This document shows, in pieces, positions 49,157 to 60,026 of a DNA stretch of 64,000 nucleotides (positions are counted from its first letter, which is position 1; every line of letters starts with the position of its first letter). This DNA comes from Nitrospirota bacterium (GTDB lineage Bacteria > Nitrospirota > Thermodesulfovibrionia > Thermodesulfovibrionales > SM23-35). Position numbers and translations under genes: made by a program. The DNA lies in the NCBI GenBank assembly GCA_040754395.1, contig JBFMCL010000003.1, forward strand, positions 1-64,000. The letters are read 5' to 3'. The notes under the pieces are model-generated. The model saw only the letters and a list, made by a program, of their open reading frames with translations, was not told where the DNA came from and did not search any database.

Positions 49157-50569
49157 ATGACGACAAAGGAAGTATTTGATCTGGCGAAAAAGAACAAGGT
49201 TGTAATGGTCGACCTGAAGTTCATGGATTTTCCTGGACTCTGGCAGCATTTCTCCATACCGATGAAGGAATTCTCTGAGGACATCTTTGAGAACGGTCTG
49301 GGGTTTGACGGTTCATCCATCAGGGGATGGCAGGCTATCCACATGAGTGACATGCTTGTAATTCCCGACCCAAGCACAGCAGTGCTGGATCCGTTTACAC
49401 AGCATCCGACACTCAGCCTCATCTGTAACGTGGTAGACCCGATTACCAAGGAGCCATATTCACGAGATCCCCGCTATGTTGCGCAAAAGGCTGAAGCCTA
49501 CATGAAATCGCTGAAGATTGCCGACACCGCATATTTCGGTCCGGAAGCGGAGTTCTTCATCTTCGACGATGTACGCTTTCACTATACAGCCAACAGCGGC
49601 TTTCACTCTGTTGATTCGGTCGAGGGAATATGGAATTCCGGGAGAGATGAGAATCCGAACCTCGGGTATAAACCGAGACACAAGGAAGGGTATTTCCCGG
49701 TTCCGCCCATGGACAAGCAGCAGGACATCAGGACGGAGATGGTTCTTGAACTTGAAAAGGCGGGGATAGTTGTCGAGGCACAGCACCATGAGGTGGCAAC
49801 CGGAGGTCAGGCAGAGATAGACATGAAGTTTTCCCCTCTGGTAAATATGGCTGATAAGCTGATGATGTACAAATATATCATCAAGAACGTCGCTGCCAGG
49901 AATGGAAAAACCGTGACCATGATGCCGAAGCCGCTCTTCGGAGACAACGGGTCAGGAATGCATACACACCAGAGCCTGTGGAAAGGCAACAAGCCGCTCT
50001 TCGCAGGAAATGCATACGCAGGTCTGTCCGAAATGGCGCTTCACTATATCGGCGGCATACTCAAACATGCCGCAGCCTTAGCAGCCATTGTTGCACCGAC
50101 AACAAACTCCTACAAGAGGCTTGTTCCGGGCTATGAGGCTCCCATCAATCTCGCATACTCCAGCAGGAACAGATCCGCTGCAATCCGGATTCCGATGTAC
50201 TCTCCGAGCCCGAAGGCAAAGCGGGTCGAAGTCAGGTTCCCGGACCCTTCATGCAATCCGTATCTTGCGTTTTCTGCAATGCTGATGGCAGGACTTGATG
50301 GCATCGAGAACAAGATTGATCCCGGGGATCCTCTTGATAAGGATATTTACGAACTTGGGCCGGAAGAGCTTGCAAAGGTTCCGAGTCTTCCGGGTTCCCT
50401 TGAAGATGCCCTGGATTGCCTCGAGAAAGACCACGATTTTCTGAAAAAGGGAGACGTCTTCACCGAGGACGTCATACAGATGTGGCTGAGCTACAAGAGG
50501 TCCCGGGAAGTCGACGCACTGAGGCTGAGACCCCATCCGTACGAATTCTTCCTCTATTTCGATATCTAA
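49157..50569 (+). CDS. glnA: Glutamine synthetase, type I
   Basis: 470 residues, the usual GSI length. Family signatures: FDGSSIRGW (the beta-grasp latch), the metal/ATP segment [10 protein letters not shown], the glutamate-binding [12 protein letters not shown]-like segment ([14 protein letters not shown]), and the ATP-binding [10 protein letters not shown]. The adenylylation loop is present as NRSAAIRIP followed by a C-terminal segment with LDKDIYEL, as in enzymes regulated by adenylylation. It forms glutamine from glutamate, ammonia and ATP and feeds the glutamate synthase at 7028-12193. AAGGAGG (49142-49148) fixes the start at 49157; an earlier in-frame ATG at 49076 lacks a site. Confidence 0.97.
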   Translation: MTTKEVFDLAKKNKVVMVDLKFMDFPGLWQHFSIPMKEFSEDIFENGLGFDGSSIRGWQAIHMSDMLVIPDPSTAVLDPFTQHPTLSLICNVVDPITKEPYSRDPRYVAQKAEAYMKSLKIADTAYFGPEAEFFIFDDVRFHYTANSGFHSVDSVEGIWNSGRDENPNLGYKPRHKEGYFPVPPMDKQQDIRTEMVLELEKAGIVVEAQHHEVATGGQAEIDMKFSPLVNMADKLMMYKYIIKNVAARNGKTVTMMPKPLFGDNGSGMHTHQSLWKGNKPLFAGNAYAGLSEMALHYIGGILKHAAALAAIVAPTTNSYKRLVPGYEAPINLAYSSRNRSAAIRIPMYSPSPKAKRVEVRFPDPSCNPYLAFSAMLMAGLDGIENKIDPGDPLDKDIYELGPEELAKVPSLPGSLEDALDCLEKDHDFLKKGDVFTEDVIQMWLSYKRSREVDALRLRPHPYEFFLYFDI

Positions 50570-50583
50570 AAGCTGTTCAGGAA

Positions 50584-50618
50584 GCCGGGAACCTCAACAG
50601 AGTTCCCGGCATTCTTTT
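50584..50618 (+). terminator. Terminator after glnA
   Basis: GCCGGGAAC (50584-50592) pairs with GTTCCCGGC (50602-50610), followed by ATTCTTTTTTTT. A classical intrinsic terminator. Confidence 0.9.
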
Positions 50619-50715
50619 TTTTCGGCAGTATTCCGCGTACCCCATTTGCTTTTTTTGTGGAATATTCCTATTATTCTAAAAGTACCAAAGGCTCCATTCT
50701 TCTGGGAGGCATTGT

Positions 50716-50883
50716 GTGGACAATCTAACAGACAAATTCGTTGTTGTCGAAACCACGGACACCACCTATACAGGCAGGCTCGTGGAAATAGGAGAGGAAG
50801 AGGTACACCTGGAATCAGAGCTTGGCTGGATAGTTATTCCCGTTGAAAAAATCTTCTCTATCAGGGAGAAGGACGAGGCATAA
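50716..50883 (+). CDS. 55-residue Sm-like protein of unknown function (GTG start)
   Basis: A short frame starting GTG at 50716 with GGGAGG six bases upstream. The product is predicted almost entirely beta: FVVVETTDTTYTGRLVEIG, EEVHLESELGWIVIPVEKI, then SIREKDEA. The pattern resembles a small LSM/SH3-type barrel. It follows the glnA terminator and converges with the GGDEF gene. Codon usage and ribosome binding site look genuine. Confidence 0.65.
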   Translation: MDNLTDKFVVVETTDTTYTGRLVEIGEEEVHLESELGWIVIPVEKIFSIREKDEA

Positions 50884-50930
50884 GGTACTCCTGACTTGAA
50901 GCCTTTGTCTTTTTGACGCGGTACGGGGCC

Positions 50931-52232
50931 TCACCCGTAAAAATGAAAGCAGTTTCCACCCTTCTCCTTGGCCCTGTACAATGCATTGTCAGCCATCCTT
51001 AATAAAATCTCAGGGTCACTGCCACACTGCGGATACAGGCAAATCCCGATACTCACGCCAACGGAACATTTCTGCCCCCTGAGATTGAACGGCTCTCCGA
51101 AGCAGGAGAGTATCCTCTCTGCGATAATCTCAGCGTCCTCAGCTCCACTCACGTGGGAAAGGATAACCGTGAATTCATCTCCACCCATGCGGGCAACGGT
51201 ATCCGAATTGCGCACACAATGCAGAAGTCTGACCGCAGCCACTTTCAGCAATTCGTCGCCGGCCTCGTGTCCGAGGGTATCGTTTATTTCCTTAAACCTG
51301 TCAAGGTCAAGAAACATGAGTGATATGGAATGGCCATAACGCTTTGCCTGCGCAAGCGCATGGGAAAGACGGTCAAAAAAAAGCGTTCTGTTCGGAATCC
51401 CTGTGAGGGGGTCATAATGCGCCAGAAACCGCAGACGCTCCTCGGCGAGTTTTCGCTCGGTAATATCCCGGATGATGACCTGAATGGCCTGCTTCCCTCT
51501 AAAATGAGAAAAGGCAACCGCCATAATTTCAACATAGACGTCGTTCCCTTCAAAACTTCTTATTTTGCTTTCGAACCAGGGGACCCTCCCGTCTTCATTG
51601 TCCGCCTCTGCCACTCTGTCCCTGAATATCCCCCAGTAGTCAGGGTGGATTACCTCAAAGAGTGTTTTTTCCTTCAGATCCAGGACACTTGATGCAGCAA
51701 GAAGTCTCAGGCCTGAAGGATTGACAAATTCCATTTTCCAGTCATGACAGATAAATATCCCGTCTGTCGTGAGTTCGTAAAGCTTCCTGTAGCGTTCTTC
51801 ACTTTCCTGAATTTTTGCGAGCATCTGTTCCTTTTCCCTGATGAGTTTCTGCTTGGAGATTACCTGTTCAATCACGATAGGAAGCAGTTCGAGATATCCG
51901 AGTTCTGTATCCTTCACAATATAATCTGCCGCACCGAGTTTCATCGCCTCAACAGCAACCCTTTCATTCCCGTACCCCGTCACCATGATCGCCGGCAGAA
52001 TACTTCCCCTTAGCGAAAGTTCGCGGATCACCTCGAGCCCTCCGAGAACCGGCATATGGTAATCGACAACAACCATGTCGTATGTCGCGGCATCCAGCAT
52101 TTTCAGCCCCTCTTCACCATTGGAGGCAACGTCCACCGCATATCCTTTCCTCTGGAGATCCTTCTGCAGAATGCGGGAAAGTCCCTCGTCATCTTCCATG
52201 TAGAGGATACGGAATGTGCGGATATCACGCAT
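50931..52232 (-). CDS. REC-PAS diguanylate cyclase
   Basis: 433 residues. Receiver domain (about 5-125) with MEDDEG, the phosphoacceptor in VVVDYHMPV and YIVKDT (lysine present, proline replaced). A PAS domain (about 155-275) is followed by a GGDEF domain (about 285-430) with intact MGGDEF and an upstream RNSD inhibitory-site motif, so it should make cyclic di-GMP under product control. ATG at 52232 is chosen because the longer open frame would run into the preceding gene, which ends at 52238. It is probably in one operon with the receiver protein and kinase upstream. Confidence 0.9.
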   Translation of the reverse strand: MRDIRTFRILYMEDDEGLSRILQKDLQRKGYAVDVASNGEEGLKMLDAATYDMVVVDYHMPVLGGLEVIRELSLRGSILPAIMVTGYGNERVAVEAMKLGAADYIVKDTELGYLELLPIVIEQVISKQKLIREKEQMLAKIQESEERYRKLYELTTDGIFICHDWKMEFVNPSGLRLLAASSVLDLKEKTLFEVIHPDYWGIFRDRVAEADNEDGRVPWFESKIRSFEGNDVYVEIMAVAFSHFRGKQAIQVIIRDITERKLAEERLRFLAHYDPLTGIPNRTLFFDRLSHALAQAKRYGHSISLMFLDLDRFKEINDTLGHEAGDELLKVAAVRLLHCVRNSDTVARMGGDEFTVILSHVSGAEDAEIIAERILSCFGEPFNLRGQKCSVGVSIGICLYPQCGSDPEILLRMADNALYRAKEKGGNCFHFYG

Positions 52233-52237
52233 GATGA

Positions 52238-52681
52238 TCAAAGTCCCCCTGGAATGGTAACAACTGACAGAAAAAGGCCGAGCGTACGGATCGCCTCGGA
52301 AAACTGTTCGTAGTCCACAGGTTTTGTGATATATACATTGCATCCGAGCTCGTAACATTTCGAAACCTCATGCGGAGCGTCAGTCGTGGTAAGAACGACA
52401 ATCGGGATATGCTTCGTCTTCTCGCTGTGTTTGATGCGCTTCAGGACCTGATAACCGTCAATCCCCGGGATGTTCAGGTCAAGAAGCACCAGCAAAGATA
52501 AAGGCTGCCCGCTGTCTCCGTCCTTCTGTTCCCCGAACAGAAAATCAAGGACTTTTTGCCCGTCCTCGAAACTGATGATGGGATTCGAAATCCCTGCGCG
52601 ACGAAGGTTTTTCTCGATCAGACGGGCGTGCCCTGCGTCGTCCTCTACCAGAAGTATTGTTACAGGCTCATGGTTTGTCAT
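52238..52681 (-). CDS. Receiver-only response regulator (Rcp1-like)
   Basis: 147 residues, receiver domain of the type paired with phytochrome-like kinases: LLVEDDAGHARLIEKNL, a long DFLFGEQKDGDSGQP insertion, the phosphoacceptor in LVLLDLNIPGIDG, and YITKPVD. No output domain. ATG at 52681 is preceded by GAGGGTG. It lies between the kinase at 52782 and the diguanylate cyclase, so it may link them. Confidence 0.92.
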   Translation of the reverse strand: MTNHEPVTILLVEDDAGHARLIEKNLRRAGISNPIISFEDGQKVLDFLFGEQKDGDSGQPLSLLVLLDLNIPGIDGYQVLKRIKHSEKTKHIPIVVLTTTDAPHEVSKCYELGCNVYITKPVDYEQFSEAIRTLGLFLSVVTIPGGL

Positions 52682-52781
52682 AGTCACCCTCATAAATAAA
52701 GATTTTTTTCTTTTTTCTTTGCCACATTGGAATCTTTCTACCTTTTTTTTCGCTCCGCACGCATGATTTTGAATCTCGTCA

Positions 52782-55211
52782 TTACACTGATCTTTTATCC
52801 CCGCTAACGGTATCGTCCTGAACTGCAATATCCTTCACTGCAGATTGGCTTGGCGCAGAGGGGATGAGAAAACTGAATGTCGTTCCAACCCCTAATTCCG
52901 AGGTGCACCATATGCGTCCCCCGTGGCGACGCACCAGTGTTTTGACATATGCAAGACCCATTCCTTCTCCGGGTACATCCTGCCTGCCTACCCTCTGGAA
53001 AACCTCAAAAACCCTTCCGATATCGTCCTGTGCAATACCCCGGCCGTTGTCCCGTATATGGAATACTGCATCCTGCCGGACCCTTTCTGCAAAAATTTCC
53101 ACTGCACCCGGCCGCCCGGGTTCTAGGTACTTCAGGGCATTATCGAGAATATTTCCGACAATCTGTTCCATTGCGATCCTGTCAGCCACAATTTCCGGCA
53201 GATCCCCGACGGTAATCGCGACATTCTTCTGTTCTGTCTGATGGGCAAGGGTCTTCAGAATCGATCGCACAAGGGAACGCATATCACATATCTCCGGCTT
53301 CAGATCACGCCGGCCGACACGGGAAAGATTCAGTATCGCCTTAATGAGGTTGTCCATCCTGTATACCGAAGAATCGATAAAACCAAGCGCCTCGGGAGCA
53401 TCCTTCTGAAAAATGATCTCGAGCTTCTCCTGCTGGTCATTTTCCATATGGGGACCGCAATGCCGAAGCGAAGAACGTATTTCACGGAGTGCATATCTGA
53501 GTTCCCCTGCAAACCCTTTAATATTCACCAGCGGTGCGCGCAGATCGTGAGAAATGATATAGGCAAATGACTTCAGCTCTTCATTGGCCTCCCGCACCTC
53601 TTCTGCGTACCGCAGCACCTTCTCCTCTGCAAGTTTCCTCTCGGTAATATCCAGGGCTATGCAGACAAGTCCTTCAGGCCTGCCTTTTCTGTTTCTCATC
53701 ACAGAGGCTGAGAAGAGCACCGGAATCTTTCTTCCGTCTTTTGACACCAGTGTCTTTTCTTCATTGACCAGACAGTCCTCCTGCGCCATGTGCCCTGAGT
53801 CCGTTCCTCTCAGGAGCAGTCCGGAGAACGTCTTTTCATTATCCGCATCAGAAAAAATGATTTTGAGCTGCCGATTGACCAGTTCATCCTCCTCATACCC
53901 CAGAAGCCTCTTTGCCGCTGCGTTGATCGTCTTGATTCTGCCTTCCATATCTGTTACAAGAAGGGTATCGACCATTGTCGTGATAATGTTGTCGAGATAT
54001 GCTTTCGAGACAGTCGTCTTTTTCAGGTCCTCCGTCATCTTTCTGAAGGATACCGCAAGATCACCAACTTCATCCGTCGCACGCATGGCGATCTCGGTAT
54101 TAAGGTCCCCTTCCCCGATTCTGGCTGCGGCGTCCCTGAGTTGGGTGAGAGGTCCGGCAATAGACGTGGAAAGCGCTACGCCAAGAATAACAGCCAGAAC
54201 AGTAATACCAACTGATATAAGAAACAATTCTTTCTTCAGGCTGAAGACCGGAGCAAAAATATTTTTCACCGCGTGTTCGACGACAAAAACCATACCCAGC
54301 GCCTCATAATTGGAATGGACACAGACAGACAGGACCTCTCCATATTTCTCATCTTTTCTGAGGACTATGTGTGATTTCTTTTTTTCTGTCTCATTGTGCA
54401 CGAGAGACTCACTCACAGGCGTTGCAAGAAAAGTAAACGCGTCTGTCGAATAGAGCAGTTGACCTTTTCTGTTAAGGAGCTTGTAGACAGTCTTCTTCCC
54501 CGTATGGGTCTCAGGCGTCTCGAACTCCTTCACCGCCTGAATAATGTCCTCGATATTCAGGAGACATTTCATCACACCGATAAAATTCCCTTTGTCATCC
54601 TCTATCCTGATCGCAAAGGCGAGGGAATAGGTACCGGCATCTTCCTCAAAAGCAGCATCCCTGATATAGAACCTGTGTTCTTTCGCTTCCTTCCACCACT
54701 GCTTCTCGCCCTGGCTGAAGTCCGCCGCTCTTCCTGTCATGCAGACAACAGCGCCGTATTTATTGGTGACAATAATACTCTTGAAGACCTCATAGCCATA
54801 CTTCTCATGATAAAATTCGGTTTTTTCCAGTAATTCCACGGCGCTTTTCTTGTCCATCAGCTGCTGCATGAAAGGGGTTATCACATCTGTGGAAACGGTG
54901 AGCCACTCGCGGTTTTTCATGGCAATATACCCCTGCGCATCTGCCATTCTTTCGTATTCCCTGTTTGACCGTATGACATCTTCCTTGAGAAGGAGGTCCT
55001 GACTGTATGACTGCAGCCCCTCCACCCTTCTGAAGATATTCCGGTCCACTTCATCCATCACCTTTGAAGCAAGAATCATCGAACTTTCCTCAATGGATTT
55101 TTGCAGCGCATCCTGACTTCTCTTTATTGTCAGATATCCCACACACGAGATAAGAAGCGCGATTACCAGAAAACCAAGGATGAGTTTATGCCGTATCTTC
55201 ATTTTCATCAT
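52782..55211 (-). CDS. Membrane sensor histidine kinase (Cache-HAMP-PAS)
   Basis: About 809 residues. First membrane helix about 10-30, a large extracytoplasmic Cache-like domain (about 31-330; TNKYGAVVCMTGRAAD), second helix near 335-355, HAMP, a PAS domain (about 405-540), then a phytochrome-type kinase: phosphoacceptor SFAYIISHDLRAPLVNIKGF, NILDNALKYL, DNGRGI, GEGMGLAYV. The C-terminal tail carries no further domain. ATG at 55211 follows GGAAA; TTG at 55223 is less likely. The receiver protein at 52238 starts about 100 bases after its stop and is the probable partner. Confidence 0.92.
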   Translation of the reverse strand: MMKMKIRHKLILGFLVIALLISCVGYLTIKRSQDALQKSIEESSMILASKVMDEVDRNIFRRVEGLQSYSQDLLLKEDVIRSNREYERMADAQGYIAMKNREWLTVSTDVITPFMQQLMDKKSAVELLEKTEFYHEKYGYEVFKSIIVTNKYGAVVCMTGRAADFSQGEKQWWKEAKEHRFYIRDAAFEEDAGTYSLAFAIRIEDDKGNFIGVMKCLLNIEDIIQAVKEFETPETHTGKKTVYKLLNRKGQLLYSTDAFTFLATPVSESLVHNETEKKKSHIVLRKDEKYGEVLSVCVHSNYEALGMVFVVEHAVKNIFAPVFSLKKELFLISVGITVLAVILGVALSTSIAGPLTQLRDAAARIGEGDLNTEIAMRATDEVGDLAVSFRKMTEDLKKTTVSKAYLDNIITTMVDTLLVTDMEGRIKTINAAAKRLLGYEEDELVNRQLKIIFSDADNEKTFSGLLLRGTDSGHMAQEDCLVNEEKTLVSKDGRKIPVLFSASVMRNRKGRPEGLVCIALDITERKLAEEKVLRYAEEVREANEELKSFAYIISHDLRAPLVNIKGFAGELRYALREIRSSLRHCGPHMENDQQEKLEIIFQKDAPEALGFIDSSVYRMDNLIKAILNLSRVGRRDLKPEICDMRSLVRSILKTLAHQTEQKNVAITVGDLPEIVADRIAMEQIVGNILDNALKYLEPGRPGAVEIFAERVRQDAVFHIRDNGRGIAQDDIGRVFEVFQRVGRQDVPGEGMGLAYVKTLVRRHGGRIWCTSELGVGTTFSFLIPSAPSQSAVKDIAVQDDTVSGDKRSV

Positions 55212-55290
55212 AATTTTCCACAAATATATGCAAAATCTATACCAAAGAATGCGGAATTATGGGAAAAAGAGAATACCGCAAAGAAGGGAG

Positions 55291-56022
55291 CTACTCTAAA
55301 CCGCCAAATAGAAACTGGACAAGCGAAACAGCAGAGATTGCCGCAGTCTCTGCCCTCAGGATTCGGCGTCCGAGTGTGGTAGCGATGGCGCCCTTTTCTC
55401 CTGCAAGAGTGATTTCATCCTGTGTAAATCCGCCTTCAGGGCCGATCATGATAAACACCGACAAAGTTTTTGGCACAAGGGATGCAACCGCATCCGGCAA
55501 TGAAATCCCTCCTTTTTCGCAGAACATCAACCCACGACCCCTGATTTCCGTCCCTTCGCGTATCATGAAGCGGATAAATGCATCTGCTTCGCGCACTTCA
55601 GGAACAATGCTCCTCCCTGACTGTCTTGACGCCTCTTCTGCGATTTTTCTCCATCTCAGGATCTTTCTCGTCTCTTTCACCTGGCTTCTCTCCGTAACAA
55701 CCGGGATGATCGCTTGCACCCCCAGCTCTGTCGCTTTCTGGATCACCATATCCATTTTTTCACCCTTAAGGAGAGCCTGCACAAGGACAACATGCACGCG
55801 GGACTCAGTATCGCAGTCAAGTGTTTCAATAATCTCAGCCAGAATTTCTTTCCTGTCAGCCTTCGCTATCATTGTCCTGAAGCACGTGCCCTGACCATTG
55901 AATATGAGCAATTCGTCCCCCTTTTTGCACCTCAGGACAGACATGATATAATGCGCCTTTTCTGAGTCGACTGATATAAGGTTATCTGAGACATAAGAGA
56001 CCGGCAGGTATATTCTTGGCAT
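55291..56022 (-). CDS. rsmE: 16S rRNA (uracil-1498-N3)-methyltransferase RsmE
   Basis: 243 residues. SPOUT-fold methyltransferase that modifies U1498 of 16S rRNA in the 30S subunit. Motifs: a PUA-like N-terminal domain, KGEKMDMVIQKATELGV, and the SAM-binding knot FIMIGPEGGFTQDEI with LGRRILRAETA. ATG at 56022 is chosen because GGAG lies nine bases upstream and family similarity begins there. It is the last gene of the hrcA-grpE-dnaK-dnaJ run, a common neighbour. Confidence 0.94.
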   Translation of the reverse strand: MPRIYLPVSYVSDNLISVDSEKAHYIMSVLRCKKGDELLIFNGQGTCFRTMIAKADRKEILAEIIETLDCDTESRVHVVLVQALLKGEKMDMVIQKATELGVQAIIPVVTERSQVKETRKILRWRKIAEEASRQSGRSIVPEVREADAFIRFMIREGTEIRGRGLMFCEKGGISLPDAVASLVPKTLSVFIMIGPEGGFTQDEITLAGEKGAIATTLGRRILRAETAAISAVSLVQFLFGGLE

Positions 56023-56096
56023 GCTTTTCTGCTCCGCTTGAGTCGGCAAACGCCCCTCAATCCGGCTGCTTTTTGTTCACCGGGAGTGAAGGCGTC

Positions 56097-57194
56097 TTAT
56101 TTTTCTGAACTGGTAAAAAGGTCCTTCAGCTTCTCTTTGAAGGACTTGTTCACCTCATCTCCTGATATTCTTGCATACTCCTCGAGCAGTTCCCTTTGCT
56201 TCTGGGTCAGACTTCCCGGCACATCCACATATATCCTCACAATCTGGTCCCCTTTTGAACTCCCGCCGAGTTTCTGCATGCCCTTTCCCTTAATATGGAA
56301 CATCCTGCCGGAAGGCGATCCCGGAGGGATTTTGAGCTTTGATGTCCCGTCGATGGTCGGCACCTCGATCTCTGCGCCAAGCGCGGCCTGGGGAAACGAT
56401 ATCGGGACCTCACAATACAGATTATGACCGTCTCTCTTGAAGAAGGAGTGCTCCTCGACATTCAGGTAGATATAGAGATCTCCCCGCGGGCCTCCGTGGA
56501 ACCCCATTTCTCCTTCGCCGGACATCCTGAGCCTCGAGCCGGTATCGACACCTGCGGGAATCCTGACGCTGATATTCCTGAACTGCCGGATCTTCCCCTG
56601 TCCCTTGCAGGTTTTGCAGGGGTCGGTAATCACCTTTCCCGTTCCGCCGCATTTCTGGCAGGTCTTTGAGATGCTGAAGAAACCCTGTTGTATCCTGATC
56701 TGCCCTGCCCCCCTGCAGTTCTGGCAGGTAACCGGACCTTTTCCGGGCGCTGCGCCCGTGCCGTTGCAGTCAGCGCAATTGTCCCATCTCGGGATTTCGA
56801 GATTCCTTTCTGCGCCGAATGCCGCTTCCATAAGCGTAATATCAAGATCATAGCGCAAATCCTGCCCTTTTGATGGTCTCGCTCTGCGCTGGCCGGTAAA
56901 TGTACCGAAAAAATCGCCAAAGATGTCTTCAAAGATGTCACCGAACCCTGTGCCAAACGGACTGTACCCCGCGCCTACTCCTTCGGCCGTACCGAACCTG
57001 TCGTAGTGGGCCCTTTTCTCAGGATCGATCAGACAGGAATATGCTTCGTTGATCTCCTTGAACTTGTCTTCAGATTCCTTATTGTCCGGGTTGCGGTCTG
57101 GATGGTATTTCAGGGCAAGCTGCCTGAAGGCTTTCTTGATATCAACCTCAGATGCTTCCCTTGAAACGCCAAGAATCTCATAATAATCTTTCAT
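56097..57194 (-). CDS. dnaJ: Chaperone DnaJ
   Basis: 365 residues. J domain (1-70) with the HPD tripeptide in [11 protein letters not shown], a glycine/phenylalanine-rich linker (about 75-105), the zinc domain with four CxxCxGxG motifs ([32 protein letters not shown], about 145-205), and the C-terminal substrate-binding domain. It delivers clients to DnaK and stimulates its ATPase. ATG at 57194 is chosen because [10 protein letters not shown] is the canonical start of the J domain. Confidence 0.97.
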   Translation of the reverse strand: MKDYYEILGVSREASEVDIKKAFRQLALKYHPDRNPDNKESEDKFKEINEAYSCLIDPEKRAHYDRFGTAEGVGAGYSPFGTGFGDIFEDIFGDFFGTFTGQRRARPSKGQDLRYDLDITLMEAAFGAERNLEIPRWDNCADCNGTGAAPGKGPVTCQNCRGAGQIRIQQGFFSISKTCQKCGGTGKVITDPCKTCKGQGKIRQFRNISVRIPAGVDTGSRLRMSGEGEMGFHGGPRGDLYIYLNVEEHSFFKRDGHNLYCEVPISFPQAALGAEIEVPTIDGTSKLKIPPGSPSGRMFHIKGKGMQKLGGSSKGDQIVRIYVDVPGSLTQKQRELLEEYARISGDEVNKSFKEKLKDLFTSSEK

Positions 57195-57477
57195 TTCTTT
57201 TTCAACCTGCAGCTCAATGCTGCTGCCTTGCCATTTTAAATGTGGAAAGGGCGGATACGCCGGTAAGGCCATGCCGGTTCCTGCAGAAGAATCCGTTTGA
57301 ATAATTAAGACACCTTGAAGTCCCGGCAAGCCACATATTCTGCTTCACAGAGGAGCCCCCTTGCATTACAACCCTTTCAGGTCAATGCGTAAAATGGCAT
57401 CGCTCCGCAAAGCCCGCGCGGCATATCTGCCCTGCTGTACAGTCTATGCAAAAACAGGAATATTGCTCCTGATTTTT

Positions 57478-59412
57478 TCAGTTGCTTTTCTTGTCCTTAT
57501 CAACGTCTTCGAATTCCGCTTCGACAACCTCTTCCTCGGGCCCTTTTGCCTGGGGTTCTTCTGTCCCTGTTCCGGAAGGTCCTTCACCTGTACCTGCCTG
57601 AGCGCCGGCCCCCTTATAGAGATGCTCTGCCAGCTTATGGGACTTGCTCATGAGATTTTCTGTCGCAGACTTTATTTCAGAAGCTTCCGTGCCTGTATCT
57701 TTTGCTTTTCTGCATCTTTCCAGAGCTTCCTCGATCTCTTTCTTCTCCGCTTCATCCAGTTTGTCGCCATAATCCTTCAGGGATTTCTCAACAGTATAGA
57801 TAAGGGTATCAGCTTCGTTACGGGCTTCAGCAAGCTGTTTTTTCTTTTTGTCTTCATCTGAATGCGTTTCTGCATCGCGTGTCATCTTCTTTATCTCTTC
57901 TTCTGTAAGACCACTCGATGCGGTTATCCTGATGGACTGTTCCTTTCCTGTCCCAAGGTCCTTCGCAGAGACATGGAGGATACCGTTTGCATCTATGTCG
58001 AACGTGACCTCAATCTGCGGAATCCCCCTCGGAGCAGGCGGGATGCCGATCAGTTCAAAATTCCCCAGAAGCTTGTTGTCAGAAGCCATTTCCCGTTCAC
58101 CCTGGAAGACACGGATCGAGACAGCGGGCTGATTGTCTGTTGCGGTCGAGAATATCTGGCTCTTCTTGGTCGGGATCGTGGTATTTCTCTCTATGATCTT
58201 GGTAAAAATCCCTCCAAGTGTCTCGATGCCGAGCGAGAGCGGAGTCACATCGAGCAGCAACACTTCCTTCACGTCTCCCTTGAGCACAGCAGCCTGGATA
58301 GCTGCGCCGACAGCAACCACTTCATCAGGGTTCACCGTCTTGTTCGGTTCCTTCCCGAAGAAATTCTGCACGGTCTGCTGCACTTTCGGCGTTCTTGTCT
58401 GTCCTCCCACAAGAAGTATTTCGTCGATGCTCGAAGACGAGAGCCCCGCGTCAGCCAGAGCGTTTTTGCATGGACCGATTGTCTGCTCAATAAGATCACC
58501 CACAAGCTGTTCTAATTTTGCCTTTGACAGCTTCATCAGAAGATGCTTGGGACCTGTTGCATCTGCGGTGATGAATGGCAGGTTCACCTCGGTGTCGGTA
58601 GCCGTGGAAAGCTCGATCTTTGCCTTTTCCGCTGCCTCTTTCAGCCTCTGTAACGCCATCCGGTCGTTCTTGAGGTCTATCCCCTGGTCTTTCTTGAACT
58701 CTTCGACCATCCAGTCCATGACCCTGATATCAAAATCATCGCCTCCCAGATACGTATTCCCGTTGGTTGACTTGACCTCGATGACACCTTCTCCGATCTC
58801 GAGTATGGATATGTCAAACGTTCCTCCGCCCAGATCGTACACCCCGATCTTTTCTTCTTTCTTTTTGTCCATCCCGTAGGCAAGCGATGCTGCCGTCGGT
58901 TCATTGATTATCCTGAGGACGTTAAGTCCCGCAATCCTTCCCGCATCTTTCGTTGCCTGTCTCTGACTGTCGTCAAAGTATGCAGGCACAGTGATAACTG
59001 CTTCGGTCACCGGCTCGCCGAGATAATCCTCGGCAGCCTGCTTGAGTTTCTGAAGGATCATGGCAGATATCTCGGGAGGAGAATAGCTCTTTCCCCTGAT
59101 TTCCACATGAGCATCAGAATTCTGTGCTTCCACAATCTTGTAAGGAAGCCTCTTTTTTGCGTGCTCAACCTCCGGGGAATTGTATTTCCTCCCCATCAGC
59201 CTTTTTATAGAAAAAATTGTGTTCTCGGGATTGGTAATAGACTGTCTCTTTGCAATCTGCCCGACGAGTCTTTCTCCCTTTTCGGTAATCGCCACAACTG
59301 AAGGCGTTGTCCTTGACCCTTCCTGGTTCGGGATTACCACAGGATCTCCTGCCTGCACCACAGCTACTACTGAATTTGTCGTTCCGAGATCTATTCCAAC
59401 TGCTTTCCCCAT
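57478..59412 (-). CDS. dnaK: Chaperone DnaK (Hsp70)
   Basis: 644 residues, full-length Hsp70. Nucleotide-binding domain begins [13 protein letters not shown]; further signatures are [15 protein letters not shown] and [11 protein letters not shown]. The interdomain linker [18 protein letters not shown] and the substrate-binding domain follow, with a C-terminal alpha-lid ending in an acidic tail ([13 protein letters not shown]). It starts two bases after the grpE stop and is in the HrcA-controlled operon. dnaJ follows after about 280 bases. Confidence 0.98.
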   Translation of the reverse strand: MGKAVGIDLGTTNSVVAVVQAGDPVVIPNQEGSRTTPSVVAITEKGERLVGQIAKRQSITNPENTIFSIKRLMGRKYNSPEVEHAKKRLPYKIVEAQNSDAHVEIRGKSYSPPEISAMILQKLKQAAEDYLGEPVTEAVITVPAYFDDSQRQATKDAGRIAGLNVLRIINEPTAASLAYGMDKKKEEKIGVYDLGGGTFDISILEIGEGVIEVKSTNGNTYLGGDDFDIRVMDWMVEEFKKDQGIDLKNDRMALQRLKEAAEKAKIELSTATDTEVNLPFITADATGPKHLLMKLSKAKLEQLVGDLIEQTIGPCKNALADAGLSSSSIDEILLVGGQTRTPKVQQTVQNFFGKEPNKTVNPDEVVAVGAAIQAAVLKGDVKEVLLLDVTPLSLGIETLGGIFTKIIERNTTIPTKKSQIFSTATDNQPAVSIRVFQGEREMASDNKLLGNFELIGIPPAPRGIPQIEVTFDIDANGILHVSAKDLGTGKEQSIRITASSGLTEEEIKKMTRDAETHSDEDKKKKQLAEARNEADTLIYTVEKSLKDYGDKLDEAEKKEIEEALERCRKAKDTGTEASEIKSATENLMSKSHKLAEHLYKGAGAQAGTGEGPSGTGTEEPQAKGPEEEVVEAEFEDVDKDKKSN

Positions 59413-59414
59413 AA

Positions 59415-60017
59415 CTAAGATCCCTCCTCTATAGATATATTTTTCTGTATTATGATTCTTTCTTTCTCTGTATCTTCTTCCAGTTCTTCAGTCCCTGTTT
59501 CAGAGTTTTTTTTTGATACTGAGACGAGAGACGGACGCAGCACCTTATCCTTCAGCATATATCCCTTCCGGAACTCTTCAACGACCGTCTTTTCTTCAAC
59601 GTCGTTTTTTTCAACCTGTGACATCGCATGATGCACTGCCGGGTCAAACGGCTTTCCTTCGGCTTCAATCGGACGCAGTCCGAACTTCTCGAGGGTTTTG
59701 AGGAGTTCCCTATGGGTAATTTCCACCCCCTGAACAAGGCCGGAAGCGACATCGTTGGAGGCATGCTTGAGCGCCATCTCAAGGTTATCAATGGCGGGCA
59801 GAAGTTCAAAAAGCAGGCTTTCATTGCCGTACTTGACCAGTTCCTCTTTATCTCTGGCTACCCGCTTCTTGTAATTATCAAACTCCGCATACAGCCTGAG
59901 ATACTTCTGGTTCGCCTCCTGCTCTTCATCTCCGGACGTCTGCCCGGAGACTTCATCCTCGCTTTTTTCTGCATCTTCGCTGAATATCTGACCGTCTCCC
60001 ATCTGTTGCTCCTGCAT
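59415..60017 (-). CDS. grpE: GrpE nucleotide exchange factor
   Basis: About 200 residues. An acidic N-terminal region leads to a long coiled coil and a C-terminal beta domain with the GrpE sequence [19 protein letters not shown]. It releases ADP from DnaK. ATG at 60017 is favoured with GGTAGGTG upstream; a GTG at 60026, directly after the hrcA stop, is an alternative. It ends two bases before dnaK. Confidence 0.95.
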   Translation of the reverse strand: MQEQQMGDGQIFSEDAEKSEDEVSGQTSGDEEQEANQKYLRLYAEFDNYKKRVARDKEELVKYGNESLLFELLPAIDNLEMALKHASNDVASGLVQGVEITHRELLKTLEKFGLRPIEAEGKPFDPAVHHAMSQVEKNDVEEKTVVEEFRKGYMLKDKVLRPSLVSVSKKNSETGTEELEEDTEKERIIIQKNISIEEGS

Positions 60018-60026
60018 GATCCGCAC

